64,000 nt of DNA, taken from NCBI GenBank assembly GCA_963682055.1, contig OY821749.1, positions 24,249,631 to 24,313,630 of the forward strand. The letters run 5' to 3'. Shown piece by piece: positions 11,817 through 23,060 of the stretch. The notes beneath the pieces are model-generated. The model saw nothing but the letters and a program-made list of their open reading frames with translations. It made no database searches and was not told the origin of the DNA. The stretch comes from Primula veris (Eukaryota; Streptophyta; Magnoliopsida; Ericales; Primulaceae). Numbering within the stretch: the first letter of the stretch is position 1; the number at the start of each line of letters is the position of its first letter. A program made the translations under genes and the position numbers.

Positions 11817-11973
11817 TCTATACTATACTATTAATATATGAGAATCGAGAAAATGGAAGTTAATATACACGTGTCAGCGTCTGGCTTTCTCTGTAAAATA
11901 AAAGAACAAAAAACACGGATATAATTCGTGTTATTACGCGTCGCACACGCATCACGTGGACAAAACTTACTAG
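11817..11973 (+). mobile_element. non-autonomous mini-Helitron, 157 bp
   Basis: Starts TCTATACTATACTATTAA (Helitron TC end) and ends ACTAG (CTRR end). A small GC hairpin, GCGT-CGCAC-ACGC, lies about 25 bp before the 3' end. It sits between an A and a T with no target duplication. Copy B carries the uninterrupted site (TTGTA then TATAAATATATAAAA, about 17680). No coding capacity. Confidence 0.85.
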
Positions 11974-12237
11974 TATAAATATATAAAAAAGGACAAACTA
12001 TAACCAATTAGTTTGTATATATGTAGGATCGAGGTTGTGGTGGAACATGGAAAATATGGGTAACAGATAAGTAGAAGAAAAAAAATTGAAGATTATTTAC
12101 CCAATAATATGATATCTCGTGATTAATTGTTGTTTTGTAATCCCACCAGATTCCAACTTCGAATTAATTCATTATCATCTCATTAATTTAGAGTCTATTT
12201 CATCTCCAACTCTAACTGAAATCAATCTCATTTATTC

Positions 12238-12300
<63 letters not shown>

Positions 12301-12304
12301 AATG

Positions 12305-12380
<76 letters not shown>

Positions 12381-12402
12381 TGATAATAATAATAATAATA
12401 AT
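12238..12402. repeat. compound microsatellite (GAT)n-(AATGAT)n-(AAT)n
   Basis: A pure GAT run of about 60 bp passes into an AATGAT hexamer run and then an AAT run. The poly-Met/Ile frame across it is an artefact. It lies in the ~700-bp spacer between the two duplicated segments. Confidence 0.97.
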
Positions 12403-12927
12403 TCGTTTCATGTCATTTGAATACGATTATTTTGAGTTAGTTTAAGGTACTGTTTCTGTAACTGTTCATAAAATGATAAAATTTGATAAAATTAGGTATT
12501 GATAATATGATAAAAACTAGTATCAAGTAAAAGATTTAGAAAACATATTTATACTCTTATAAATTATAACTTGAAGAATTTCAATATAACTAAAATAATT
12601 TATATTATCGTACTATAAAACCAATCACAGATTTTATTTTGTAGTGCTCACTCGTTAGATTAATCAATTATATATATGTAAAAAATAATTTTATAAGTAA
12701 ACTTAAAACTAAGACCGATTTGCGTTATAATGTCAAATAAATTATTTAATTGATTTTTCCCAATGATCCTAATGGAGGATGCTAATTAAGATTGTTAAGT
12801 AACCATAAATACATTAAATAGTGTAAATTAAAACAGACTACCATGAACTATGATTTATTAAAAAAAAAAAAGGAGCAAAATTTTGAAACTTTTGCAGTCC
12901 ACTCTGTGAACTATCTTACTTTTGTAG

Positions 12928-13496
12928 CGGGAAAAAATACATTTACTATACCAAACTATAGTGGTATTAACGATTTGAATACCCACCTTTCAAATTTTTC
13001 AATTTGGATAGCACATTATAATAACTTTTCAATTTATATACCACCGTCTAAACAAATCACGGAATCATGTCACGTAACATTTGACAAACATTAATTTGAG
13101 AGGCTAATTTGACAATTTTACACAAAAATATGTCAAATTAGAAAAAATTTCCCCATAATTTCACACATAAAAAAAATTAGCATATGATCCAAATTTTTGT
13201 TATGTGTGAAATTGGGTAAAACGTTTTTATATGATGACATAAGTTTGTGCAAAATTGTCAAATTAGCCTCTCAAATTAATGTTTGTCAAATGTCACGTGA
13301 TATGATTCAGTGATTTATTTAAACGGTTGTACATAAATTGAAAAATTATTATAGTGTGGTATCTAAATTGAAAAGTTATTATAGTGTGGTACCTAAATTG
13401 AAAATTTTGAAAAGTGGATACCTTTGGAAAATTTGAAAGGTGGATACCCAAATCGTTAAAAACAGATAGTTTGGTGTATTAAACCTATAAAACCCC
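12928..13496. mobile_element. long-TIR MITE (Mutator-like), 569 bp
   Basis: A foldback element whose two halves are long imperfect inverted repeats, roughly 230 bp each. Shared blocks include ACCAAACTAT, AACGATTTG, CACCTTTCAAAT and TTAATTTGAGAGGCTAATTT. It is flanked by the 9-bp direct repeat CTTTTGTAG (12919-12927 and 13497-13505). Copy A has the single uninterrupted site near 6195. Long TIRs and a 9-bp TSD fit a MULE-derived MITE. No transposase. Confidence 0.88.
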
Positions 13497-13973
13497 CTTT
13501 TGTAGCTAATAACCCCTTTTCGGCCATTAATTGACATAACCTTCACTATGCTCTTCATACTTCTTTGGTGTTTTGGATGCTTCCCGTGTGCACACTTTAC
13601 TTGCTCTGATCTCGTTGGTTTAAAGACTACACAAATACTCTACGTCTATTTTTTTGAAGTTTTATTTGCATGTTTCAAAACGTAGGTAAAACTATAGTTG
13701 CAAGTGTGTAGCAGTGTTATACTTAATCGATCGTACGTAGTCGTTTGTCTATAAGGTTTGTAACTTTGAGGTGTTTTTGTTGCAATTATCTTGTAACACA
13801 CAAGTGTTGTAACTTGATTTGGTCCCAATTTTATGTTAATATAATATCAGTAGTTTCGCAAAAAAAAAAACCATAGAAAACTGTTTATCACAAAAGAACT
13901 ATAATAGGCACCTGAATGTGTGTTTTTAGAAGAAGGAAAATATTGGTTCTAAAGTGCAATGGGCTGCTGGAGC

Positions 13974-14004
<31 letters not shown>

Positions 14005-14008
14005 GATA

Positions 14009-14239
14009 CTCCGTGCTTAAATAAATGTCTCTTACGAAAATACGTGTAACTTTGACCGATAATTTTTTCATATCTTGATTGCCGAAAAAAATTATTTCAA
14101 AAGGTAATCACGTAGTTCATGGTTAGAACTATATGATATAATTTTCAATATTTTCATTTCGGCAATTTTGATATGAAAAATTTGATGAAAAAAGTTACAC
14201 GTATTTTCGTAGTGAACATTAGTTTATCAACGGAAGGAG
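14009..14239. mobile_element. Stowaway-like MITE, 231 bp
   Basis: Starts CTCCGTGCTTAAATAAATGTC-like and ends GGAAGGAG, with TA on both sides. The internal halves are inverted copies (AAATACGTGTAACTTT against AAAGTTACACGTATTTTC-like). Tc1/Mariner-derived, no coding capacity. Only its right end remains in copy A. Confidence 0.85.
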
Positions 14240-14961
14240 TATATGGTTCGGTGGAGTTACAAATACATTAAAATGATACATGAATAAATATACTACATGT
14301 CATCTTGAAAGAACGACAAAAAATTTGTTATATACACTACATGTCATTTTGAAAGAACAACAAAATATATACCAAATTTGATGAAACAAAAAATTCCAAA
14401 AGTTAATAATGAAAATTTTGAAAAGAGTATAATTTAACGTTTGAACTAAAAATGATCGGTTCCAAAAAATAGGGTTTAGGGTAGTTTGTTACTGTCAATA
14501 ATTTTTCTGTTAAAATTGAGACGCTTGTGCATTGCAAAGCACCATTACAATGGACAATTTTCAGCTGACACCCTCACACCACAGCAAATATCTTTTTCGA
14601 CCTACTTTTAAAATGGTTTCATGAGCTTTCCATTCTTCAGATTTTATCTAGCATGCATTTTATGTATGGAGTGGAGATAAAGCCAGGTTATAGAGAGCCT
14701 TTTATTTCAATGTAGCCCACATCGGGTTTGTAAAGAGGAACGCAAGTGATCGAATCCTCAGGATACGTCGAACCTCTGGTGCTTCAACAATCAATCTAAA
14801 AAGGGTGGGTTGGCTAAATATGCCACACTTGTCCTAGTTTAATTGACGACTTCCGTTTGTATATCAAGACATGGTCGAGATAAGTTATGGAATTATCTCA
14901 TAGAGTTTGCTTGCTTTGGTCTACTCTCCGGTTTCAGTATTATATTCTTTCGACAATGTTA

Positions 14962-15064
14962 ACATATTACTATATGAAAGTTTTGTAGTTATATTGTGTA
15001 AACATATTACTATATGAAAGTTTTGTAGTTATATTGTGTAAACATATTACTATATGAAAGTTTT
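14962..15064. repeat. 40-bp tandem repeat, copy B counterpart
   Basis: Same array of about 2.6 units as at 8828-8930, apparently identical in sequence. Confidence 0.88.
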
Positions 15065-15541
15065 AAATTCACGAAAATGTAGGGGATCATTAAACAACAA
15101 AAACATGTAACATATACTTCAAGAAAACCTAAGGACACATTGAAAAAGTATTTTATTTTACCAGTATAAAAATTTGGGAAATGGCAAAAATAATTAAAAC
15201 ACATCCTAAAAATTAAACGAGAATGACCATTCCAAATATGAACAGAAATAACGAAGACAACTACCATTAAGTGCAAATCAGAATTTCGTATAACAAATAT
15301 TTTCATTCTGGTAGTTGACATCACATAATCTATTTGCTTCACCTTTGTGCAATATTTACCATCTCACCATATTTCTCACAATTAGCTAATTAGCTAGAAA
15401 CTCTTTTCTTCTTCTAGATATGGGCAATATTATTTATGAAAAATGAATAAAATTAAGGTGATGAAAGTATTCAAACAATAACTGAACTATTATTATCAAT
15501 GGACATCAATCACTACATGTCATTCTTCATCACAATCCGTA

Positions 15542-16861
15542 TTAACTTAAAAGAAAAAACCAAAACTCATTCAACAAAGAAGCTAAGCTATTTCCTTTGA
15601 ACTTGTCGATTCCACCAGTTATAGATACTAAACTCTCGTAGTAGATCGAAGCCCTAAAAGCACGAGACCTTCCTCTAGGCCCAATATTCATAGTTTCTCG
15701 GGTAGTTGTATTATACAACACCGTTTGCTTATTATTCAGACCAGACGTCTCCTCGAAGTCATCAATTACCAGAAAAATCTGATTTTCTGTCTTCCAGAAA
15801 CCTAGCGACCTCACCACACTCCCTTGATTCCCTTCGACAGATATCGTTTTTAACCAGTTACTTTCTTCCAGCATCACCCATATCTCAACCATGTTGAGAT
15901 TTTTGTTCACCGAAAATAAAGTGATACGATTATTATGCAATGCAAGGTCAGCATCATGGCAAGGAGTAGTCATCTTTCGAAAAGATTCCTCATTCTTGCT
16001 CATGTTGAACACAAGCGCTGTGTACTTGAACAGTGAAGTCCAATAATAACGCCCGTTCAAATATGTATTGTTCAAAGAACGACGCACCGACACAACTTCA
16101 TCCTTGATAATTCTCCAGGAGTTTGTTTTGGTGGTGTATAGCATGCCATGTATGCGATCAAAATCATCAAAATCAACCAATTGAGAGATGACAATCACTT
16201 TGTAATCTTCTTCATCCAAGGGATCAGTAGCAAACCCAATAACACCTTCCTCTAACCATTTTCTATCTTCAAATTCTGGTGCATCATACATATTATGAGG
16301 TATTTGGTCCTCAGGGAAAGGGAGGAAGACTACTTCGTTAGTTGCGGGGTTCCAAATGACGAAGCGATTTTGTCGATCGTGCAGACAATACAAGCCATTG
16401 ATAGGCCCATCAATTTCAAGCTGGTTGTAGTCCTCCACTAGAGAAATATTGAAAAGATTGCGGTATGAGGACGATGGCAGTGTTGACGACATGGTGCTAT
16501 TAAAGAACTCGTCATCAAACAAGAAAAAATTGTATACCCTAGCGATCTCATCCTCATGCTCAAGGAGGAACTGGCCGCAGTCCTGGCTGATCATCTTCTG
16601 AAATTGGAGATGCTTACGTACGAAACTCGGGTCTTTAATTACAAAGTACCAATGTTTACAAACACACATTCCTAGCAGCAAAGATTTAACAGATGCTCTA
16701 ATGAATATCTGAATCAATAAATCATCTGGCAACTCTTCAAAACATCGGGGATTTATAGATTCATTGCAGTCAATACTTGTAAAGCAAGTTGATGAAGAAT
16801 TGTCGATATAGCTGCTGATTCTTGCTGCATCGTCACCGTGTACGTCGTAAAATGATGTCAT
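15542..16861 (-). CDS. F-box protein with F-box-associated domain (copy B)
   Basis: Single-exon gene, 439 aa, the tandem duplicate of 9386-10729. By eye it has about 19 amino-acid replacements, so about 96% identity. The F-box (about 41-85) and the FBA-like region are intact, so it should still pair with Skp1-type proteins (family inference). A 3-bp loss near 15546 changes a Leu-Asn-Val run to Leu-Ser-stop and trims 8 residues. The densest changes lie around residues 165-180 and 225-240. The target is unknown, and it may be functionally distinct from copy A. Confidence 0.9.
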   Translation of the reverse strand: MTSFYDVHGDDAARISSYIDNSSSTCFTSIDCNESINPRCFEELPDDLLIQIFIRASVKSLLLGMCVCKHWYFVIKDPSFVRKHLQFQKMISQDCGQFLLEHEDEIARVYNFFLFDDEFFNSTMSSTLPSSSYRNLFNISLVEDYNQLEIDGPINGLYCLHDRQNRFVIWNPATNEVVFLPFPEDQIPHNMYDAPEFEDRKWLEEGVIGFATDPLDEEDYKVIVISQLVDFDDFDRIHGMLYTTKTNSWRIIKDEVVSVRRSLNNTYLNGRYYWTSLFKYTALVFNMSKNEESFRKMTTPCHDADLALHNNRITLFSVNKNLNMVEIWVMLEESNWLKTISVEGNQGSVVRSLGFWKTENQIFLVIDDFEETSGLNNKQTVLYNTTTRETMNIGPRGRSRAFRASIYYESLVSITGGIDKFKGNSLASLLNEFWFFLLS

Positions 16862-17934
16862 TAATGGAGAAATTTATAAATTTTGTGACCTCTTTCTGGT
16901 CCAACAAAAAACTGAATTAGCAAACAAGAAAAAAATTAACAGTCAAATAATAAAGCTTAAATCTAAAGACATAGATGATATGGCACAAAAAAGAACCAAG
17001 ATAAATCTGGCGCCTACTTAGCTAGAAAAATAAAGACTTGAAAACGAAACAAGATCAACATCAACACAGTTTTTGCTAATCATCTTTTGGTTTAAAGAGT
17101 AAGACTTTAATGACATGACTCAAAAGATAACCAAGATAAATCCTCGGGATAAGAAACTTGAATTAAGGATTCAACTTTTCGCTCAATTAAATCCTACAAT
17201 ATTTGGGTCTCAAGAATATTTGTCGAAATTCTATAAAGCTAAAACTGCCTAACAAAGGACATATATTTATATAACAAACGGCACAAAGAGCATATATCAA
17301 ATTAGGTTGCATATCAAACAGTACAAAACTCATAAATTACATAACAAACTGCATATTATAAAAAAGACATCCCAATTAAACTGCATGTAAACGCATACCA
17401 AACTGTAATTTGGGTAAATAAAATGCCTTACATTTAGAAAATACTAATTGCAAGAGCCCTAGTTATCATAGCCTAAAAATTCATTAGTACACAAAAATAA
17501 ACCATTAACAATTCTTTTTTTCGAAAATCAGACAAACATATTAATTAATCAAACAATTCAATATATTTTTAAAAATAAATCTCAAGCCCTAGAATCAATA
17601 AATGTGGGTGATAAATGCTTACAAGTTTAACTGATTAATGCGGTTTCTGAAGTGGGAACCTACAACATATATACGTTGTATATAAATATATAAAAAGACA
17701 CATAAACAATTAGTTTGTATAAGTTTAGGATCGGGTTGTAGACTTATAGTGGAACATGGAAATATGGGTAACAGATAGAAAAAAGCAATTGAAGATTATT
17801 TACCCAATTAGTATATGATATCTCTGGTGAATCCAGATTAATTCCAGGATAACAGGATCACGATTAAATACAACGAAAACAAAGCCACCTTCTAACCAAA
17901 TTCATTAGGGAAAACCGAATACAATATATTATTT

Positions 17935-18830
17935 TAAATTTTAAATATAATATAATATAATATAAAAACTTATAAATTTAGGAAACAACTAGTGAAAATT
18001 TAAAATTTAAATGAAAATAGTAATAAGACACGAAGGTAGGAGGGATAATGGAGGTAGAAAACTTTTGTAAATTTTTTTTTACCTCTATTCTCTATCCTTT
18101 CGTGTCCGTCTTGCTTATTTTATCCCAAACAAATTCTAAAAAATAGAAAAAAATTATACAATTATTATAAAATATGTATTAATACATTCCAATAACTATT
18201 TTTAAAAGAAAATTCACACGCAATTTATTTTGAAATAAATGTATAAATTAATATAAATTAAACATTAAATTTTAGAAAAATTGCCTAAAACAATACTATG
18301 TCCAAATATTTTAAAATTTAAATATAATATAAAAGATTATAAATTTACGGAAGAATTTATGAAAATTTAAAATTTGAGTGAAAATAATAAAGATGCTACG
18401 GAAGGAATAGAGAATAGGGGTAGAAGATTTGAACTCGTAAGTAAATAAGAGTACAAATCTCCTATCCCTATTTTCTACCCCTTCCATTCCCGCCTTGCTT
18501 ATTTTATCCCAAAATTTTTTTAAAAAAAATTGTACAATTACTATAAAATATGTATCAATACATTTCAATAATTATTTTTAAAAGAAAATCCACACACAAT
18601 TTATTTTGAAATTAATGTATAAATTAGTGTAAATTAAATATTAAATCTTAGAAAAATTGTCTAAAACAATATTATGTTCAAATATTGTAAAATTTGAATA
18701 TCATATAATATAAAAGCTTATAAATTTACGGAACAATTTGTGAAAATTTAAAATTTGAGTGAAAATAAGAAAGGGGCACGAAAGGGATATATAATAGAGG
18801 TAAAAGATTTGGACTCTGTAAATATAGTAA
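17935..18830. repeat. ~378-bp tandem repeat, ~2.4 units
   Basis: The block AAAATTTAAATATAATAT and all following sequence recur with starts near 17935, 18311 and 18690. Each unit holds ATAAATTTACGGAA, a tract around GAGGTAGAAnAnTTT with an imperfect inverted match (TACCTCTATTCTCTAT), CTTGCTTATTTTATCCCA, and TTTATTTTGAAATnAATGTATAAATTA. The third unit is cut off near 18830. Possibly a dimerised foldback element. No coding capacity. Confidence 0.85.
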
Positions 18831-20570
18831 ATTTTAAATTGATACCTTATTTACAAATTAATTAATATTTAATATTGGTTTTCCCAATTTAGTATATTCT
18901 TGTTGCCAAAAGACGTATTTAAACCAAACACAAATATGGATAATGGCACTTGCCATATCAAATTCAATCATCCTTTTTATTCCATTTTGTTGGTGATTAT
19001 AGTTTCAAAGAAAATTCACCCTAGTTTTAAACGTTTCAATTGTAAGAAAAACATTTAGGAATAATTTTATTAAAAAGATATAGATAAATGTGTAAGATCC
19101 ATATAATTAAATTATATTCTTAATTTTGACTGTATAATGCAACGAATTTTAAGAATTAACTTTAAGAATTTTAAGAATTAACTGTATAATGCCGATTTAA
19201 ATATGTACAAAAATAAAACAATTACATTTCAAAAAAATTATTTAACTAGTTCATCATCATCATCAGACTAGTTCATACTACATACTTTGCTTTGTACATT
19301 ACCTATCATGCATCCTAAAACGAGTATAAATGTATATTAAAAAATAATCGGTGGTCGCCGACTCGCCGTTGAGCTTCATAGTCTAATGTCTGTGACTCCG
19401 TTGTGTGTGTGTGTGTGCATGTGTGAGTGTGGTGGTGGTGTGATGGTGGTGTGGTGGGGGAATACATTTTGGTACTTGCATTTTCAAATAGCCATTAAAT
19501 TTCAAAGTACCAACTTAATTTTGACCTTTTTTATATAGATTTAAATATTTATATGTATTGTTCTTTTTCCTTGTATGAAATTCCCTGAAACCTAGTGGTT
19601 TCATCATTTAAGGTTTGTTTGGGTGCAGCATTTACGCAAATAAACTTGCTTTTAAAATTAGAAAATTGGATGGATTCATCCCGCTTTAAGCTTCTTACTT
19701 CCAGGCATAAAACCCAGAAAAGCAAAGTTTAAAATGAAGTAATTGTGACCAGAAAAAGGCTTAGTCTTGAATCGTTGTTGTTGTTTCTACGATGGTACAC
19801 GTATAAATTTTCTTCTCCCATACTCGTACTCGGTACTCTAGAAGCACCGGATATTTCAAATGTCTCTCGATATTTTTCAAAGGATTTGGTAGCTCTCAGA
19901 CGAGGAGCTTTTGTTGTCGAACCTGTGAGTTTTTTGTTTGGCTTAATTCATGGCATTTCCGCTACGTGACAGATTTTTGTAGCTAGTGTCCTCATGACGG
20001 ACGTTGTCCTTCAATAATACTAGAAAATATTGTCATTTAGCCCAGCATTAGAGAGTAGTGGGATAACATTATAACAAAGCCCTTGTCATTTCCGATAATA
20101 AAAAAAAAACAAGCAATTATTTTAAGTGTTGGGCTAGAATATCAAACTCTTGTGAAGAGTTGTAAAAAAACAGTAGAAGGCGAACTAACATTTTCGTTCT
20201 TTTCTCGACTTACCTGCAAGTTTCATGTGAATAGATTAAACTTTCTTCTCTTCATATTTCACATGAAAGTATGTGGCAAAGCGCATGAAAGAGTGTGAGC
20301 TAGCATCTAGAATGTCCACAAACAAATTAATTTAGGATAAAAATTAACAGATAATCTGATACATGGCAAAGTACGAATGAACTCCTCATTTGATAGGATG
20401 GATTAAATGAAAACATAATTGTGTGATAAAGCATGTGCATATTTGGTTCATGTTTTATTTAGTACGGAGTTATAAATTATATAAAACCAAACCATAACTA
20501 GCCAAATTACATCAGTTTACTCAGGAATGGTTATTATTTTAGCTTGAATATTTAAATAAGATACAAGGTC
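18831..20570. other. gene-poor region with TG/GGT microsatellite
   Basis: No recognisable gene. A TG-rich and GGTGGT-rich simple repeat lies at about 19400-19457. Short frames at 19745-19969 and 20083-20298 match nothing I know and lack gene context. Confidence 0.5.
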
Positions 20571-20579
20571 GGCCCAATG

Positions 20580-20990
20580 CACAAGTCAAGTAAAACTTGT
20601 ATCTTAGACAGTCCTTTTATGTGTGGTGGTGGGAACTCCGTTTTTAATATACTTGGTAATTACTAATATTAGATATTACACTATTCCGTTAACATTGTTT
20701 TACATTAGCTCAATTGTAGGACGGTTGTTATTACGCAACTAAGAGATTATGAGTTCAAAGTGAGTCTTCAAACTCTTAAGTCAAGTAAAACTTGGATCTT
20801 GGACAGCCCTTTTATGTGTGGTGGTGGTGGTGGTGATAGTGATAGGAACTCCGTTTTTAATATACTTGGTAATTACTAATATTAGATATCACACTATTCC
20901 GTTAACATTTGTTTTACATTAGCTCAATTGTAGGATGGTTGTTATTATGCAACTAAGAGCTCATGAGTTCAAAGTGAGTCTTCAAACTCT
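20580..20990 (+). repeat. ~210-bp direct tandem duplication with SINE-like head
   Basis: About 20580-20780 is repeated at about 20781-20990 (AGTCAAGTAAAACTTG, CTTTTATGTGTGGTGGTG, GGAACTCCGTTTTTAATATA). The second unit has an expanded GGT run. Each unit contains TTAGCTCAATTGTAGGA and GAGTTCAAAGTGAG, spaced like the A and B boxes of a tRNA gene. This suggests a tRNA-derived SINE head, although no 3' tail or target duplication is clear. Confidence 0.7.
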
Positions 20991-22500
20991 ATATATTTAG
21001 GATATAAAGTTTTGCTTTGTTTTTTATTTTTATTTGTATTTATCGAGATACTAAAAAAGTTTAAGCATACGCATCTGGATATACGGGACGACACCAAAGA
21101 AGTAGTTCTCTTTCTTTTGTCCATGTCTATCCAGATATGACTAGTTACTACTAGTAATTTACATTAAAGTATCATATAAGAACATTTTGTAAATTCCATT
21201 TTTCTTATCATTATATTAGCAAACTATTCAATTTTAGATGTGTTTCACAATTTAATGACATTATTGAGTTATGGGGTATTATTTTAAAAGTATAAAATCT
21301 CTCACCTTACATAATAGGAGTATTCTCGATCAAAATAAAAAACCGGGATCTCCCTATACAATATAATGTTAATTAAGTGGGGTTAAAACCTATCACAAAT
21401 ATATTTACTAATTCGAAAAATTGTTACATGACTGTCGCAAAATCAACTAAGTAGACAAAAAAAAAACGATACCAATATCTTACTAAGCAGCTCGTCACAA
21501 CCATAATTGTCACTATTCATATTTTTTTTTTGTAGTGTATAAAGGAGCGGACTAAGGATTATTCATGTCAACTTAGTCATAATTTGGTAAATGAACAAAA
21601 ATAAATAAAAAACACTACTGTAAACAGAACATGAAATTAGTATATCATGTAGTAATAGAACATAGGATAAATATTATACATAATAATATACTTACTCCAT
21701 TCCATTGTTTATTACAAAATTATGTGTAATTAAAAAAAACTTCGTAATCGATAATTAAAATTAAATAGTAATAGATGAATTATACATCATCACTCTGAAA
21801 ATATTACAAGTGGGAACAAAAAATGTGACGAGTAAACGCACCTCGGGAAACAGCAAATGTGTCCACGTCGTTTGAATAGGCAAAAGCAGGGTTTTGGAAT
21901 ATAAGGTAACCTAGGGATCATAATAATGTAATATATCCAACGGCTGTTATTAATTACTTGATTGGATGGGTAACAAAATAGATTCACCCCTTTATCAATT
22001 TTTTCTGTAAATTTTTTTTTTTTTTAAATCAATATTTTATTTTATTTTTAAAGTGTTTGTTAAAAAAAATTATAAAATTTAAATTTTATATATTTTTTGA
22101 GCTATTTATTAATAATATTACCTTATAAATTGTAAAAAAAATTATAAATACCAAAATATATAAACAAAAGTCAAATTTTACATATTTTGTTGAACAAACG
22201 CTTTAAAATTAAAAATAATAAATGTCTTATATCGAAATTTAACGATTTGAACCTAAAATTCAACAAAAAAGTATAAAAGGTTTCAAGCAAAACTATTTTT
22301 TTTTTTAATTAATCAGATAAATTTGATATGATTTAATTAAAAAAAAATTGACATTTAAAAAAAATAAATATATAAGTAGATGTGTGATGATGTTAAGTGG
22401 GGTCCAAATAGCACCGTCCATCATCACGCTTTTCTCGAATGGCTTTCGTGTCGTCAACATCACAAGCTCTTAACACTCTTTTTTGGCTTCCACTTGCCTT
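20991..22500. other. intergenic, no gene recognised
   Basis: Very AT-rich, with several homopolymer runs (for example 22010-22030). I see no domain-bearing frame on either strand. Confidence 0.45.
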
Positions 22501-22501
22501 C

Positions 22502-22601
22502 TATATTAAAAAAATGTCTATACCCTACTGCTACTAATATTGGACTACCAATATATTAAAAAATGTCTATATCCTACTGCTACTAATATTGGACTACCAA
22601 T
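22502..22601. repeat. 50-bp direct repeat, 2 copies
   Basis: TATATTAAAAAAATGTCTAT through GGACTACCAA occurs twice back to back (about 22502-22551 and 22552-22601), with nearly no differences. A third copy is begun only. Confidence 0.9.
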
Positions 22602-22844
22602 ATATTAAAAAATGTAAATAATAATTACTCAATTATATACTACGGAGTAGCAAGGTTCTAAAATACGCATTGCGGAATTTACTCTGTCGCATTGTGTTGG
22701 GTCTAATTCCGTCTAATGTCACTTAGTTACTGATTAATTCGTTCAAGTTTTTCTAATCATTTAGCCGTTTAATTTCCGTCAAGGGAATGAATTTATATAA
22801 TTAATGAAATCAGATTACAACAATTTTATGAAAACGAGCAGGGG

Positions 22845-23060
22845 AGGACTCAGGGGTGGTCGGGGATGGTCGTGGCCATCCCGACGGTGATTTTTTATTT
22901 ATTTTTTATATTTTTTTACATGTGTAATTTAAATTTTTCTAAAATATATATTTTGATGGTCCTGTTAATTAAACAAGAGCATTGTTGGTGTAGTGTTTGT
23001 TCAAATTGGATTTAACATAATGGAATGTTGTGAGTTCAAATCATGTTAGTTTTTTTTTCT
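22845..23060 (+). mobile_element. transposable-element debris, SINE-like box
   Basis: A GC-rich GGTCGGGGATGGTCGTGGCC stretch near 22858-22880 stands out from the AT-rich surroundings. At 22985-23045, GTTGGTGTAGTGTTTG and GTGAGTTCAAATCATG resemble tRNA-type A and B boxes and are followed by a T run. Superfamily uncertain. Confidence 0.4.

Larger units (their letters stand above)
6111..12119. repeat. segmental duplication, copy A
   Basis: Direct tandem duplication partner of 12831-17825. Collinear similarity starts at an ACTACCATGAACTA block and runs through the 8.2-9.4 kb flank, the F-box gene and its upstream region to the block GAAGATTATTTACCCAAT near 12100. Copy A alone contains the solo LTR (6457-7818), the mini-Helitron (11817-11973) and a second local repeat of about 290 bp (11529-11816, duplicating 11261-11528). 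It lacks the 569-bp MITE of copy B. Confidence 0.93.
12831..17825. repeat. segmental duplication, copy B
   Basis: Direct copy of about 6111-12119, separated from it by about 700 bp. It carries its own F-box gene. It alone contains the 569-bp MITE (12928-13496) and keeps the full Stowaway MITE (14009-14239). It lacks the solo LTR, the mini-Helitron and the second 290-bp local repeat of copy A. Confidence 0.93.

Noticed and set aside
12119..12445. 108-codon poly-Met/Ile frame
   Set aside because: It is simply the translation of the GAT/AAT microsatellite.
19745..19969. 74-codon frame near TG-rich repeat
   Set aside because: No similarity I recognise, no flanking exon structure.
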